Below, one piece after another: positions 34,694 through 47,063 of a stretch of 64,000 bases of DNA. The position numbers and the translations under genes were made by a program. The stretch lies in the NCBI GenBank assembly GCA_964465125.1, contig CAYXIO010000006.1, positions 1 through 64,000 of the forward strand, read 5' to 3'. Numbering within the stretch: the stretch's first letter is position 1; each line of letters starts with the position of its first letter. The notes under the pieces were generated by a model that was not told the origin of the DNA, ran no database searches, and worked only from the letters and a program-made list of their open reading frames with translations. The stretch is from CAYOHG01 sp964465125 (GTDB lineage Bacteria > Planctomycetota > Phycisphaerae > UBA1845 > Fen-1342).

Positions 34694-36328
34694 TCAGTCC
34701 GCCGCTTCGTGCCGCTCGTACACGGCCAGCAGGTACCACTTGCCGGGGTAGTCGTGGCGAAAGACGGCCTCGGCGCCGAGCTGCGACGCGAGCCAGCCGA
34801 GCGGGGCGTCGTTGGCGTCGGGCGCGCGCAGCCGCAGATAGTGTCGCGCAAAGCCCTCGCTGCTGAGCAGCGCCGCCTCGATGTTCGTCCAGTGGTCGAG
34901 CTTCCGCAGGTCGAGCTGCGGGCCGTCGTCGGGTGCCTCGAACACGGCGACGATGAAACGCGGTTTGCGTTCGAGGATCACGCGCGGATCGACCTGCTTG
35001 TCGAGGAATGAGCCCGGCGACTTGGCGATCTCGCGGTCGGTCAGCCCGGTGATATCCAGCACGCGCTGGTCGATGCAGCGGTAGCCGATCAGGCCGATGT
35101 CCATCAGCGCGATGCCGTCGCCGGCGGACGCGCGGCTGGCGATCCAATCCGCCGCGGCGGCGTGTCCGTCGACGTAGCCCTGGGCGCGCGTGGCGAGGAA
35201 GTCGTGATACCTCGTGCGCAGCCCGCTCTGCCAGGCGAGCAGAACAAGCGGCAGGGCGACGCAGGCCGCGGTGGTCCACTTGCGGGTGCGCCGCTCCGTC
35301 CCGCCCGCGAGCGCCGCGAGGCCGGCGACGCTCAGCGCTGCGACGACCGGCAGGTAGGGCACGAGCAGCCGATAGCCGGGCATCCAGTCCGGGCCGGCCG
35401 TGAAGATCGCCGCTACGCCCGCCGCCGCGACCAGCAGCCCAGGGAGCACGGCCCTGCGCGCGTCGGGCCGAACCGCCGCGAGCGCGCCGAGCGCCAGCAG
35501 CCCCAGCATCCCGATGCCGTGCACGCCGGCGTAGCGGCCGCAGTAGTCGATCGCCGAGCCGCCGCCGAGGAAACCGCCCTGCTTCGCGTAATACGTGTTG
35601 GGCAGCAGCTCGCCGTCATAGGTGAACAAGCGGAACAGCAGGTGCGCCAGCACCGCTCCGGCCACCACCAGCGTGTCGAGCGAGAGGGCGCGTCGGCGCG
35701 TCGCGCGGCGCCAGTCGCCGCCGATCAGCCGTGCGATGAACACGGCGCCGAAGCACCAGGCGCCCTCGGGGCGGGTGAGCGCGGCGAGTGCGAAGGCGAC
35801 CCCGCCGCCGCGCCATCCGTTCGCATCGCGTGCGCGTTGCACCAGCCAGAGTCCGAGGGCAATCCAGCCAGCGAAGAGGGTCGTTTCGAGCCCGCTGGTG
35901 CTGTTGAGCGCGAAGCCGCACTCGAGGGCGACGATCGCCGCCGCCGCCCATGCCAGCAGGCTTGCGCTGCCGCGCCAAGGCGCCTGTCGGCGGAGCCACG
36001 CGCAGCACAGCGCCCAGGTGCACAGCAGCGCGCCCATGCCGCCGAGAAAACCGACGCCCTGGGCCGCGAGCAGGACGTCGCGCGGGCCGGCGATCGCGAT
36101 GTACGCTGACATCAGCAGCATCAGCAGGAAGTTGGTGTAGCCTTCGACGTGCTCGCCGACGTTGAAATACGGGCCGCGTCCCATCGCCAGAAACCGGCTG
36201 TAGCGAAACGTGATGAACGCGTCGTCGTTGATGTGGGCCGTGAAGTGCGCCCAGTGCAGCGCATACGCCGCGAGCACCAGGATTCCCAGCACCAAGGAGA
36301 CACGAGTAGCGAGGCGCGACGTTGCCAT
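34694..36328 (-). CDS. GT-C-like polytopic membrane protein (putative glycosyltransferase)
   Basis: This 544-residue protein has about 11 membrane helices followed by a C-terminal soluble domain (from about residue 400). The first extracytoplasmic loop holds the acidic pair in AHINDDAFITFRYSRF, like the catalytic loop of GT-C glycosyltransferases that use lipid-linked sugars (arabinofuranosyltransferase/PMT-like). The C-terminal part includes DIGLIGYRCIDQ. Function is inferred from fold only. I chose ATG 36328 because the first helix begins there. Confidence 0.7.
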   Translation of the reverse strand: MATSRLATRVSLVLGILVLAAYALHWAHFTAHINDDAFITFRYSRFLAMGRGPYFNVGEHVEGYTNFLLMLLMSAYIAIAGPRDVLLAAQGVGFLGGMGALLCTWALCCAWLRRQAPWRGSASLLAWAAAAIVALECGFALNSTSGLETTLFAGWIALGLWLVQRARDANGWRGGGVAFALAALTRPEGAWCFGAVFIARLIGGDWRRATRRRALSLDTLVVAGAVLAHLLFRLFTYDGELLPNTYYAKQGGFLGGGSAIDYCGRYAGVHGIGMLGLLALGALAAVRPDARRAVLPGLLVAAAGVAAIFTAGPDWMPGYRLLVPYLPVVAALSVAGLAALAGGTERRTRKWTTAACVALPLVLLAWQSGLRTRYHDFLATRAQGYVDGHAAAADWIASRASAGDGIALMDIGLIGYRCIDQRVLDITGLTDREIAKSPGSFLDKQVDPRVILERKPRFIVAVFEAPDDGPQLDLRKLDHWTNIEAALLSSEGFARHYLRLRAPDANDAPLGWLASQLGAEAVFRHDYPGKWYLLAVYERHEAAD

Positions 36329-36607
36329 GAATCCGATCTCGCCGCGGAGCTGCGGCGTCGGCGGACAATGTAGGCGCGATCGAGCGGGCCCGCGACGGCG
36401 CCGCCGGCCGAATGGCGTCGCTTGCCGCCGTTTCCTATCGGGTCGCGCCGGCGTTTCGCGCGATCCGCCCACGTCACGACGCGCATTTTCCTTGTTTCGA
36501 CGCGGCGTGTGGGTACGATCCGGGTAATCCGCGTGCGGCCGGTCCGGCCCGCATGGGAACGTTTTTCGCGTCCCCGCGCGGACCAACTCACGAACGGGGG
36601 GTCAGTG

Positions 36608-38275
36608 ATGCGCAATCGCAGATGCCCGGCCGCCGCGCTGCTCGGTTGCCTGGCGGCTCTGCCGACCGCCGCAGCGCTGCTTGCGGACGAGCCCATCCTG
36701 AACCGCACACTGCTCGTCAAGGCGCAGCCCGACGAGTGCTACTACGGAATCGGCAACCCGTCGAACACCTACCCGTGGGATCCGCTCACGCCCTGCGACG
36801 GGCGGCCCAAGGTCAACAGCGCCTATCCCTGGGGCATGACGATGGCCGGCGACGATATCTGGATCGGCACCGGCGAGAACACCTATTGCATTCTGCGCGG
36901 GCTGGCCGGCAGTGTGGCCGACCCGTTCGAGACGCCCTCACTCGTCTGCGAGTTCGGCGATTCGATCTACAACCCGTATCTCGTGCCCGAGATGCGCGAC
37001 TGGCGCGCGCCGCACATCTTCGTCTACGACACCGTCCTCAAGACGCTGACCGACAAGGTGCCGCTGCTCGATTCGCCGGCGCTCAGTCTGCTCAACAGCA
37101 TGAGCGGCGTGCGTGCGGCGGGGGCGAGTGACGGGGTCGTGCTGCTGGGCGGGCAGAGCTTCTTCGGCGGCATCAACCTGTTCGCCTTCAACAGCGACAC
37201 CGGCGAGTTTCTCGGCTCGGATCACACCCTCACCTGGCGCAACGTCCGCAGCATGATCGTCGTCGATGGCGTGATGTACATCGGGGTGAAGAACGGCGAC
37301 GGCAGCGGCAGCGTGCTGCGCTGGAACGGCGACGCGCAGAACCCGTTTGACTTCGAGATCGTCGCAACGCTCGACTCGCAGGTGGCCAGCTTCGCGGAGT
37401 ACGCGGGGCGGCTGTTCGCCTCCACCTGGCCCGAGTACCCCTCCGACAATCCGAAGGAATGTGCGATCTACCACAGCCCGCCGATTCCGCCCGGCGGCCT
37501 GACCAGCCAGCACATCGACCACTGGACCAAGGTGTGGAAAGCGTCGGACTACGAGCCCGATCCGTTCGTCAAGTATTTCTACGCCGGCGGCGCGATGGCG
37601 GCGTACGGCGACTACTTGTTCTTCGGCACGATGCACTCCGCCGGCGGAGTCGAAATCCCCGATCCGAACGAAGCCGGCGGCGCACCCCGCCACGCCCAGC
37701 GGAACCGCCGCGGGCGCGGCACCGCGACCAATCTGTACCGCCCGATCACCGTCTACCGCGGCCATTTCACCCTCCAGCCCCGCGACACCCGAAAGCCGAT
37801 CGGCGGGTTCGAGTATGAGCTGCTCTACGGCGACCTGAACATCCTGGTCTACGATCCGGATCTTGATCGCTACATCCTCAAGCCGAACAACCTGGGCATC
37901 GCGGGCTCGCTGGGGCCGTCGGGCATCAACAGCCGCAGCAACAGCTACACCTGGACGATGGGCGTGTTCGGGGGGCAGCTCTACCTGGGGACGCTGGATT
38001 TCAGCTACATGACCGATTCCACGCCGCCGCCGCCGGGCGATCCGCCGAACCCCAATTGGGGCGGCGACCTGCTCCGCTTTCCGACGCCCGACAGCGCCGC
38101 GCTCGTCGAATCCGCCGACGGGCTGGGAAACTACAGCAGCTACGGCGTGCGGCAGTTGCTGGTGCGCCCGGATGCGATCTATGCAGGGATGGCCAACCCG
38201 GCAAACCTGCTGACCGACCTGACGGACGACGTGCCGGAAGGCGGCTGGGAGCTGTGGAAGCTGACGCTGCCCTAG
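36608..38275 (+). CDS. Secreted propeller-like protein of unknown function
   Basis: This 555-residue protein has a signal peptide (MRNRRCPAAALLGC..., cleavage near LLADE). The mature part has repeated beta-rich blocks such as GMTMAGDDIWIGTGENTYC, GVMYIGVKNGDGSGSVLRW, YGDYLFFGTMHSAGG and GGQLYLGTLDFSYM, each of the type found in beta-propellers that read out as ...LYLGT. No named family is recognised. GGGGGG lies six bases before the ATG. Its stop overlaps the convergent lipoprotein gene by four bases. Confidence 0.65.
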   Translation: MRNRRCPAAALLGCLAALPTAAALLADEPILNRTLLVKAQPDECYYGIGNPSNTYPWDPLTPCDGRPKVNSAYPWGMTMAGDDIWIGTGENTYCILRGLAGSVADPFETPSLVCEFGDSIYNPYLVPEMRDWRAPHIFVYDTVLKTLTDKVPLLDSPALSLLNSMSGVRAAGASDGVVLLGGQSFFGGINLFAFNSDTGEFLGSDHTLTWRNVRSMIVVDGVMYIGVKNGDGSGSVLRWNGDAQNPFDFEIVATLDSQVASFAEYAGRLFASTWPEYPSDNPKECAIYHSPPIPPGGLTSQHIDHWTKVWKASDYEPDPFVKYFYAGGAMAAYGDYLFFGTMHSAGGVEIPDPNEAGGAPRHAQRNRRGRGTATNLYRPITVYRGHFTLQPRDTRKPIGGFEYELLYGDLNILVYDPDLDRYILKPNNLGIAGSLGPSGINSRSNSYTWTMGVFGGQLYLGTLDFSYMTDSTPPPPGDPPNPNWGGDLLRFPTPDSAALVESADGLGNYSSYGVRQLLVRPDAIYAGMANPANLLTDLTDDVPEGGWELWKLTLP

Positions 38276-39258
38276 GGCCCGCGTTCCGCGCCGGAGTCCG
38301 CCGGCTCGAACAAGTCCAGATAGTCGAGGACAACCTGAACGTATTCAGGCTCCTCGTACATGAAATGACCCTGGAAGTCGGCGTAGACGAACGTCAACTC
38401 CGGCATGACAGCGCCGGCATCGAGCTGTTCGCGATACGCTGACTCGAGCGCGTCGAGGTTCTCCGGCAGGTGGATCGGGTCCGCTTCGCCCTGTAGGAAG
38501 AGCGTCGGGTTTTGAATCTCCGCCACGTGAGAGACGACGTCCAGCTTCGGGCAGCCGTTGCGGGTGCATTCCACGACCGTGCTGTCGAACTGCGCAAAGC
38601 CGCTGTTGCAGGGGAAAAGCTCGGCCAGAAACCGGTAGAGCGGGCCGAGCTGAATCAACTGGTCGGGCCGGGTCAACCCTGAGATCGAGACGACGGCGGT
38701 CAGCCGGGCAGTCAGGTTGATGCGGTTCGCGGTGGTTCCGCCGGTGGAATAGCCGATCAGGTAAATGCGATCCGCACCGAGCCAATCGGCTCCCGGTCCG
38801 TCGAGCCAGCGCAGGCAGGCCAGGGTCTCGGCCACGTCGCGCGTGTTGTATGCCGACTCTTCCGTCAGCACCGGCGACCAGACCCGAAAGCCGGCCTGCT
38901 CGAAGTTGCTTCCGTAGCCGGTCTGCGCGTTCAGCGCGGTCGCACGCCGCCCGTCGGCCTCCAGCGTCCCCGCGCCGCAGAGCAGCACGATCAGGCTGCG
39001 GCGCGTTCCGACCTCCGGCGAGATGAACCCGCCGACGCTGATCCCCGTCTCCGGCTCGTCGATCTCCAACCAGCGCACGTCGTCGCGCTCCTCTAGCCGC
39101 GAGAGCGCCGCGTTCGTTGTTTCATCCAACGTGGCAAGCGACAGCGGCGCGATCGGCCCGCAGTTCACCGCCGGGATGTAGTTCTGAATCTGAATGCAGC
39201 CCACGGAAACGAGCGTCACCAGCGGCACGAGCAGGCGAGCGATGCTTGCGTGGAACAT
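38272..39258 (-). CDS. Lipoprotein with alpha/beta-hydrolase fold
   Basis: This 328-residue protein has a lipoprotein signal (hydrophobic stretch and lipobox VSVGC at residues 17-21). The mature domain has the nucleophile elbow GYSTGG, a strand LIVLLCGAGTLEADG, and an Asp (QGEADPIHLPENL) and His (DFQGHFMYEEP) in the order of serine alpha/beta hydrolases. Substrate is unknown; it could be an esterase or a peptidase. The ribosome site is an unusual G8 run (39264-39271 on the complementary strand). It is convergent with the previous gene. Confidence 0.75.
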   Translation of the reverse strand: MFHASIARLLVPLVTLVSVGCIQIQNYIPAVNCGPIAPLSLATLDETTNAALSRLEERDDVRWLEIDEPETGISVGGFISPEVGTRRSLIVLLCGAGTLEADGRRATALNAQTGYGSNFEQAGFRVWSPVLTEESAYNTRDVAETLACLRWLDGPGADWLGADRIYLIGYSTGGTTANRINLTARLTAVVSISGLTRPDQLIQLGPLYRFLAELFPCNSGFAQFDSTVVECTRNGCPKLDVVSHVAEIQNPTLFLQGEADPIHLPENLDALESAYREQLDAGAVMPELTFVYADFQGHFMYEEPEYVQVVLDYLDLFEPADSGAERGP

Positions 39259-39325
39259 CCCGTCCCCCCCCAGCGCTCGGCAAGCGTGCATGCGTGGCAC
39301 GATCGCAGCAGGCGCGGCCCGCGGC

Positions 39326-41584
39326 TCAGTTCGTCAGCGCGTACAGGAACACGTTGGCCATCAGTCGCCGCGCGTCTTCGGCGGCCAGCCCGCGGCAGCC
39401 GTCGCAGACGTGCCCATCGATTCCGCAGCCGAGCGCGTAGGGACTGTACACGGCCACCAGCCGGCCGTTCCACACCGCGCCCCAGAGCTCGGGCAGGGCC
39501 AGATCGGGCTGCTCGCGGCGCAGCGCTTCGGAGTAGGCGACGGTCTGAAGTGCGAACCCGGGCCGGCCGGTGAATACCGGATGGTCCAGCGGCAGCCGTT
39601 GCAGCGGCGCATCGGGCAGCGCTTGCGCGATCATCGCCCGGAAGGCGGCATCGAATTCCGGACGGCCGCAGCAGGCTTCGGCGACCAGGAATCCGCCGCG
39701 CCGCAGATGGTCGGCCAGGTGCTCCTGCTCCGAGCGGCTCAGCCGGAATGAGCCGTGCCCGGTCAAATAGAGCAGCGGGTGCGAGCGCAGCGCGTCGGAG
39801 TCGAGCTTCACGGTGGCGTATCGCGTGACGACGCGCACGCCGAGCTGGTCGCGCAGGAGCTCCGCCAGCCGAACGAGCATCTGCGGATCGGGCCGCCAGT
39901 CGCCGTCGTAGGTGATTTGGGCGGGTTGAAGGGCGTCGGCGGCGGGGATTGGATCGGCGCCGGCCGTCGTCGGCGCGATCACGATCGTGTCGAGCCGGTC
40001 GCGCAGCCCGCGCCGGCCGGCAGCGAAGGCCGCGATGTTCGTCCCGAGCTGGAGCGCGGGCTCCGACAGGTCGCGAACGTGGCCTTGCTCCCACAGGCAG
40101 GAAAGGTCGCGCGGGCTGAACAGGACGGCGGTGCGGCAGCCGTAGTCGAGCCCCCACAGGCCCGCGGGCGCGAGCGCGAAATGCGCGGAGTAGACCGAGT
40201 GACTCGCGTCGAGCTCGCGCAGCGGATGATCGGGAAACGTTGCCCGCGTCAGCTCGAGGAAGCCCTCGCGAAACTCGCCGCGCCCGCAGCACGCCTCCGC
40301 CAGCAGCGTGCCGCCCTGGTCGAGGTACTGTTTCAGCTTGGCGCGCTGCGTTTCGTTCCACCTGGGGAACGTGTGCCCCTGCACGTAGAGCAACGGCGCC
40401 GCCAGCCACTGCTCCAGCGGGGCGTCGAAGTCGACCACCTGCCACGCCGTCGGCCCGCCAAGCTTGTCGCCGATGAACGAGACCAGGTGGTCGAGGTCGT
40501 GACGGTCCGGGTTCCAGGCTTCGTCGTCAGACCAGCGCAGCTTCTGCACCAGCAGCGGCTTGCGTCCCTTGGCGAGGAAGAGCACCGCGAAGCTCGTGTC
40601 GACCACGCCCGAGCCCCACGAGCCGTCGGCGCGCTGCGTGCGAAGCAGCGCCTCGCAGCCCTCGCGATACCAGTCGTGCCGACCAAGGTACTGGCGCCCC
40701 GAGAGAATCCCGCAGCGCTCCACCGCGTAGAGCCAGTAATACTGGTAGTTGTTCTCGCGCCCCGGGTTGGCGCCGGCGTCGAAACGGTGCCCCAGCCAGC
40801 TCAGCCCGTTCAGCAGCGCCCGGTTGGTCGCGTAGCGCCCGCAGCCAGGCGCCGCGCCGTCGCGGAATCCGCGCTCGATGGTCTGGCTCACCGGCGTGCC
40901 GAGGATCAGCAGGTTCGCCACGTTCGCCGCCGTCATGCTGCCGTAACTGTCCCCGCTGATCTTGTAGCTCCAGCCGCCGTCGGGCTGCTGCGTGGCCAGG
41001 ACGCGCGTCTCCGCGGCCTTCCAGACCTCGCGCGGGACCGGAACACCGGCGCTGGCGGCGGCGTGCAGCCCCAGCAGCGCGAACTGCGAGTTCGAATGAT
41101 CAAACTGCGCCTTGGGCTGGTCCGTGTAGCTCCACAACCCGCTCTTGAGCTGGGCCTCCACCAGCCAGCGCGCGGCGGCGTGAGTCGCGGCCCGGAACTC
41201 GCTTGCATCCGCCTCGGTCAACACCATGATCTTCAGCGAAGCGACGTAGACGTGCTGGTTCGGCAGCGTCGCGATCACGTCCAGCGCGTCGGTCATGTGC
41301 GCGGACGCGGCCGAGTCGCCCGCCGCCAGCAGCGCCAGGGTCGCCAGGCAGGTTTCGCCGCCCGGATAGGTCGAGGCCGGCCAACTGCCGTCGTCGCGCT
41401 GCCCGCGGCGCAGGTAGCTCGTGCCGCGCTCCAGCGCGGACTGCACTCGCGCCGCGGAGAGCTCCTGCGCCGCCGCGCACCAGCCGCAACCCACCGTGAA
41501 CAACCAGACAAGGACCACCAGGCGGCAGCGCGCACGCGCGGTCGCCGAAAACTCCCTGAGCCCGGCCCGCACGGGAGTGGTCAT
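39326..41584 (-). CDS. Secreted protein with squalene-cyclase-like repeats and two DUF4159-like domains
   Basis: This 752-residue protein has a signal sequence (hydrophobic LVVLVWLFTVGC near residue 30), then a prenyltransferase/squalene-cyclase-like alpha-toroid with repeats of the GQxDDGSWP, QQPDGGWSY, QRADGSWG type (residues 60-330). Two similar DUF4159-like Rossmann domains follow (about 360-530 and 560-752), each with a GGTLLAEACCG or GGFLVAEACCG core. Function is unknown; such proteins are common in Planctomycetota. The start shows a leaderless arrangement (TACCAT six bases before the ATG). Confidence 0.82.
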   Translation of the reverse strand: MTTPVRAGLREFSATARARCRLVVLVWLFTVGCGWCAAAQELSAARVQSALERGTSYLRRGQRDDGSWPASTYPGGETCLATLALLAAGDSAASAHMTDALDVIATLPNQHVYVASLKIMVLTEADASEFRAATHAAARWLVEAQLKSGLWSYTDQPKAQFDHSNSQFALLGLHAAASAGVPVPREVWKAAETRVLATQQPDGGWSYKISGDSYGSMTAANVANLLILGTPVSQTIERGFRDGAAPGCGRYATNRALLNGLSWLGHRFDAGANPGRENNYQYYWLYAVERCGILSGRQYLGRHDWYREGCEALLRTQRADGSWGSGVVDTSFAVLFLAKGRKPLLVQKLRWSDDEAWNPDRHDLDHLVSFIGDKLGGPTAWQVVDFDAPLEQWLAAPLLYVQGHTFPRWNETQRAKLKQYLDQGGTLLAEACCGRGEFREGFLELTRATFPDHPLRELDASHSVYSAHFALAPAGLWGLDYGCRTAVLFSPRDLSCLWEQGHVRDLSEPALQLGTNIAAFAAGRRGLRDRLDTIVIAPTTAGADPIPAADALQPAQITYDGDWRPDPQMLVRLAELLRDQLGVRVVTRYATVKLDSDALRSHPLLYLTGHGSFRLSRSEQEHLADHLRRGGFLVAEACCGRPEFDAAFRAMIAQALPDAPLQRLPLDHPVFTGRPGFALQTVAYSEALRREQPDLALPELWGAVWNGRLVAVYSPYALGCGIDGHVCDGCRGLAAEDARRLMANVFLYALTN

Positions 41585-41590
41585 GCGCGC

Positions 41591-41596
41591 ATGGTA
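41591..41596 (-). promoter_or_regulatory. -10-like element (TACCAT) six bases before the ATG at 41584
   Basis: On the minus strand TACCAT ends six bases before the start codon, with no Shine-Dalgarno sequence. It is one of five such arrangements in the window. Confidence 0.3.
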
Positions 41597-41719
41597 GCAG
41601 CAGGCAGGGGGCGCCGGATCGGCTGGATTCGGCCGGCGCTTGTGCGATAATGCCGCGCGGTCGGTTCGCCAGGGTTGGCGACATGCGGGGAATCTTGTGC
41701 CGAGCGGCAGGGTGGAACC

Positions 41720-42478
41720 ATGCTGTACGTCACGCTCACATTCTGGCTGATTGTGTCCGTCTTCACTGCCTGGGGCGTGCACACTCTCTGGAGCCGGCTC
41801 GTCAAGCCGCGCGCCGTCAATGCCGCGCTGCTTCCGGGCACGCTCGTTGCGCAGCTCGGGCACGTGCTGGGCCTGCTGGTCACCGGAAACGCGGTCACCA
41901 ACACGTCGCTGATGAGCGACGGCGAGAAGGGCGAGCCGCAGGCCGATGCGCCCGAGACGCCCAAGATCCCGATCATCGGCTCCATCCTGATCGGGCTGCT
42001 TCCACTGGTGGCCTGCGCGGCGTGCCTGTACGTCTCCGCCCAATACTGGGGCGGCGGCATTCTGCCGCACCTGGCCAGCGAGGGCTCGCTCTCGCTGCCG
42101 CAGTCCCTGCCCACGTCGCTCGCCGGCGTGTGGGAGCTGCTGCGAACGACGGTCACACTGAGCGAAGGCATGCTCGCGGCGATCGTGGCTGCGGACTGGC
42201 CCAACTGGACGACGATCCTGTTTCTGTATCTCTCCATCTGCCTGACCGTTCGCATGATGCCCTTCGAGGGGAGTCGCCGCGGAGCGCTGGGAGCGATTCT
42301 GCTCGCCGGCGGCGCGACCTGGGCGGCGGCGAGCTTCGCGCCGGGAGTCGAGGGATTTGTGCTGGGCGCGTGGACCGTGCTGAGCTACGCGGTTGCGATG
42401 CTAATCCTGCTGCTGTTCATTTCGCTGGCGGTTACGGGAGCGGTCGGGCTGGTGCGCATCCTCGCGAAGAATGAGTAG
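41720..42478 (+). CDS. Polytopic membrane protein of unknown function
   Basis: This 252-residue protein has about five hydrophobic helices. The first (FWLIVSVFTAWGVHTL) is followed by a conserved-looking region KPRAVNAALLPGTLVAQLGHVLG, in which Pro-Gly-x-x-x-Ala-x-x-x-Gly-His may be a functional site. A charged loop (GEKGEPQADAPETPK) precedes the second helix. I do not recognise the family, although it recalls membrane proteins often seen in Planctomycetota. It is divergent from the DUF4159 gene. GGCAGGGTGG precedes the ATG. Confidence 0.6.
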   Translation: MLYVTLTFWLIVSVFTAWGVHTLWSRLVKPRAVNAALLPGTLVAQLGHVLGLLVTGNAVTNTSLMSDGEKGEPQADAPETPKIPIIGSILIGLLPLVACAACLYVSAQYWGGGILPHLASEGSLSLPQSLPTSLAGVWELLRTTVTLSEGMLAAIVAADWPNWTTILFLYLSICLTVRMMPFEGSRRGALGAILLAGGATWAAASFAPGVEGFVLGAWTVLSYAVAMLILLLFISLAVTGAVGLVRILAKNE

Positions 42479-42558
42479 GAGAAATGACGAAGCGACGAAG
42501 AGAGCTGAGCAGCGTTTTCAGCGCCCTTGGCCCCTCGGCCCGTCGTCCCTTTGGCTCC

Positions 42559-44418
<1,860 letters not shown>

Positions 44419-44501
44419 CGGAATTCAGCGCGCCTCCGGGCGGAGTATAACGAAGGGCGCAGGGCGCACGGCGCGGTTTGCTCCTCAGCGCTTCGCGCCG
44501 T

Positions 44502-45116
44502 TCACGCCGATCGCGGGCGGCGCGCCTCGGCCCGCGGCGGCGCCGGTGCGCGCCCGCCGAGCGGCAGCGACCAGCGGTTGTTGAGCAGCACGATCGCCGC
44601 AAGCAGCGTGAGCAGCGAAATGAGAAAGACGATCGGGCGGGTCTCTTCCAGCACGTAGATCGCCAGGAAGCGGTTGCGGCGCGCGTGCAGGGCCAGCCAC
44701 TCGGCGTAGCCTCGCGCGCGGGCGAGCGTGGATTCCGCGCCGTCGTCCATCGACGAGCCGGCGGGTCGCGGGCCGGCGGCGCCGCTGCCCGTGGCCTCGG
44801 CGAGGGTCGGCGCGCGCGAGGGCGCGTCCGCGGGCTGCACGATCAGCCGCTCGACTTCCGGACGTTCGAAGCCGAACTCGCGCTGTGCGACGCGCTCCTG
44901 GTAGTCGCGGTCGTGCAGCAGGTGCTCGATCTGCCGCTCCGCGGTTCGAAGTTGCTGGCGCAGGGCCAGGTGCTCGACGCGGGCCTGCTCGACCGCTTCG
45001 CGCGCCGTCTGGTAGTCGAGCCAGGCGGGCAGCATCAGCCAGACGCCCAGCGAGACGCCGCTGCCGGCGCACATGAACCAGAACAAGATGGCGGCACCCG
45101 GGCCGAGTCGCGACAT
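44502..45116 (-). CDS. FtsB/DivIC-like septum formation initiator protein
   Basis: This 204-residue protein has an N-terminal membrane helix (residues 8-30), a Gln/Glu-rich coiled coil, and the segment YQERVAQREFGFERPEVERLIV, which matches the end of FtsB/DivIC (x-x-E-x-x-A-R-E-x-x-G). A second membrane helix lies near residue 165 after a low-complexity linker, unusual because FtsB has one. The position just after eno is the classic eno-ftsB order. It probably helps assemble the divisome (inference). Confidence 0.65.
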   Translation of the reverse strand: MSRLGPGAAILFWFMCAGSGVSLGVWLMLPAWLDYQTAREAVEQARVEHLALRQQLRTAERQIEHLLHDRDYQERVAQREFGFERPEVERLIVQPADAPSRAPTLAEATGSGAAGPRPAGSSMDDGAESTLARARGYAEWLALHARRNRFLAIYVLEETRPIVFLISLLTLLAAIVLLNNRWSLPLGGRAPAPPRAEARRPRSA

Positions 45117-45147
45117 GCTGCCGTCCCTGGCGAACGCGGCGCGCGCG

Positions 45148-46446
<1,299 letters not shown>

Positions 46447-46962
46447 CTAGGGCTCCTGCTGCGCATGGTCTTCCGCCGCGGGGCGCGTCTCGGGCATCAG
46501 CTCGGGGATCGGCGCCGGCGGCAGTGGATGGTCCACGTAGGCGAAGCTTACCATGAATCGCTCCAGTCGAGGGTTCAGGTCCGAGTGCCCGATCAGCTCG
46601 ACTTCGTCGCCGGGCGCAATTTCCGCCAGCCCGGCGCAGCGGTCGTTCACGTAGATTTCCGAATCGCGCGTCACGACGCAGCTCAAGTCGTTCGCCGGCG
46701 CGTCGGTCGACCCCGGCGCGTTCGTCAGGCGCACCGTCAGCCCGCCGGCGTCCACCTGCACGGACTGAACGGTCCCCGAGAAGACACTGAAATGGCGCGG
46801 CGGCTCGTCTTCGCGGCAGGCGCCGGCCGCAAGCAGCAGCGCGAGCAAGAGCCGCAGCCCGACGCGCCGGTGTCCCGTGGCGCTTCCCAGCCGGCGCACG
46901 GCGGTAAACGTGCCGCTACAGCGTGCGTCGGGTTGTCTCGCCGGGCGGGAGCCGTGAGTCAT
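46447..46962 (-). CDS. Small lipoprotein upstream of eno
   Basis: This 171-residue protein has a basic N-terminus, a hydrophobic core LRLLLALLLAAGAC giving a lipobox-like Cys near residue 49, and a mature part of beta strands including VQSVQVDAGGLTVRLTN and AEIAPGDEVELIG. The fold may be an OB-like or lipoprotein sandwich. The long basic leader suggests the true start may be internal. Its TAG abuts the eno ATG. Confidence 0.55.
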   Translation of the reverse strand: MTHGSRPARQPDARCSGTFTAVRRLGSATGHRRVGLRLLLALLLAAGACREDEPPRHFSVFSGTVQSVQVDAGGLTVRLTNAPGSTDAPANDLSCVVTRDSEIYVNDRCAGLAEIAPGDEVELIGHSDLNPRLERFMVSFAYVDHPLPPAPIPELMPETRPAAEDHAQQEP

Positions 46963-47063
46963 TTGTGCGTATCATATCCATCCGGCCCGGACGCATGTAC
47001 CGTGCGTCGTCTCCGGTTGCGATTCCGATGCGGCCTTGATGGACGGTTCGCGGGAGTGTGGTC

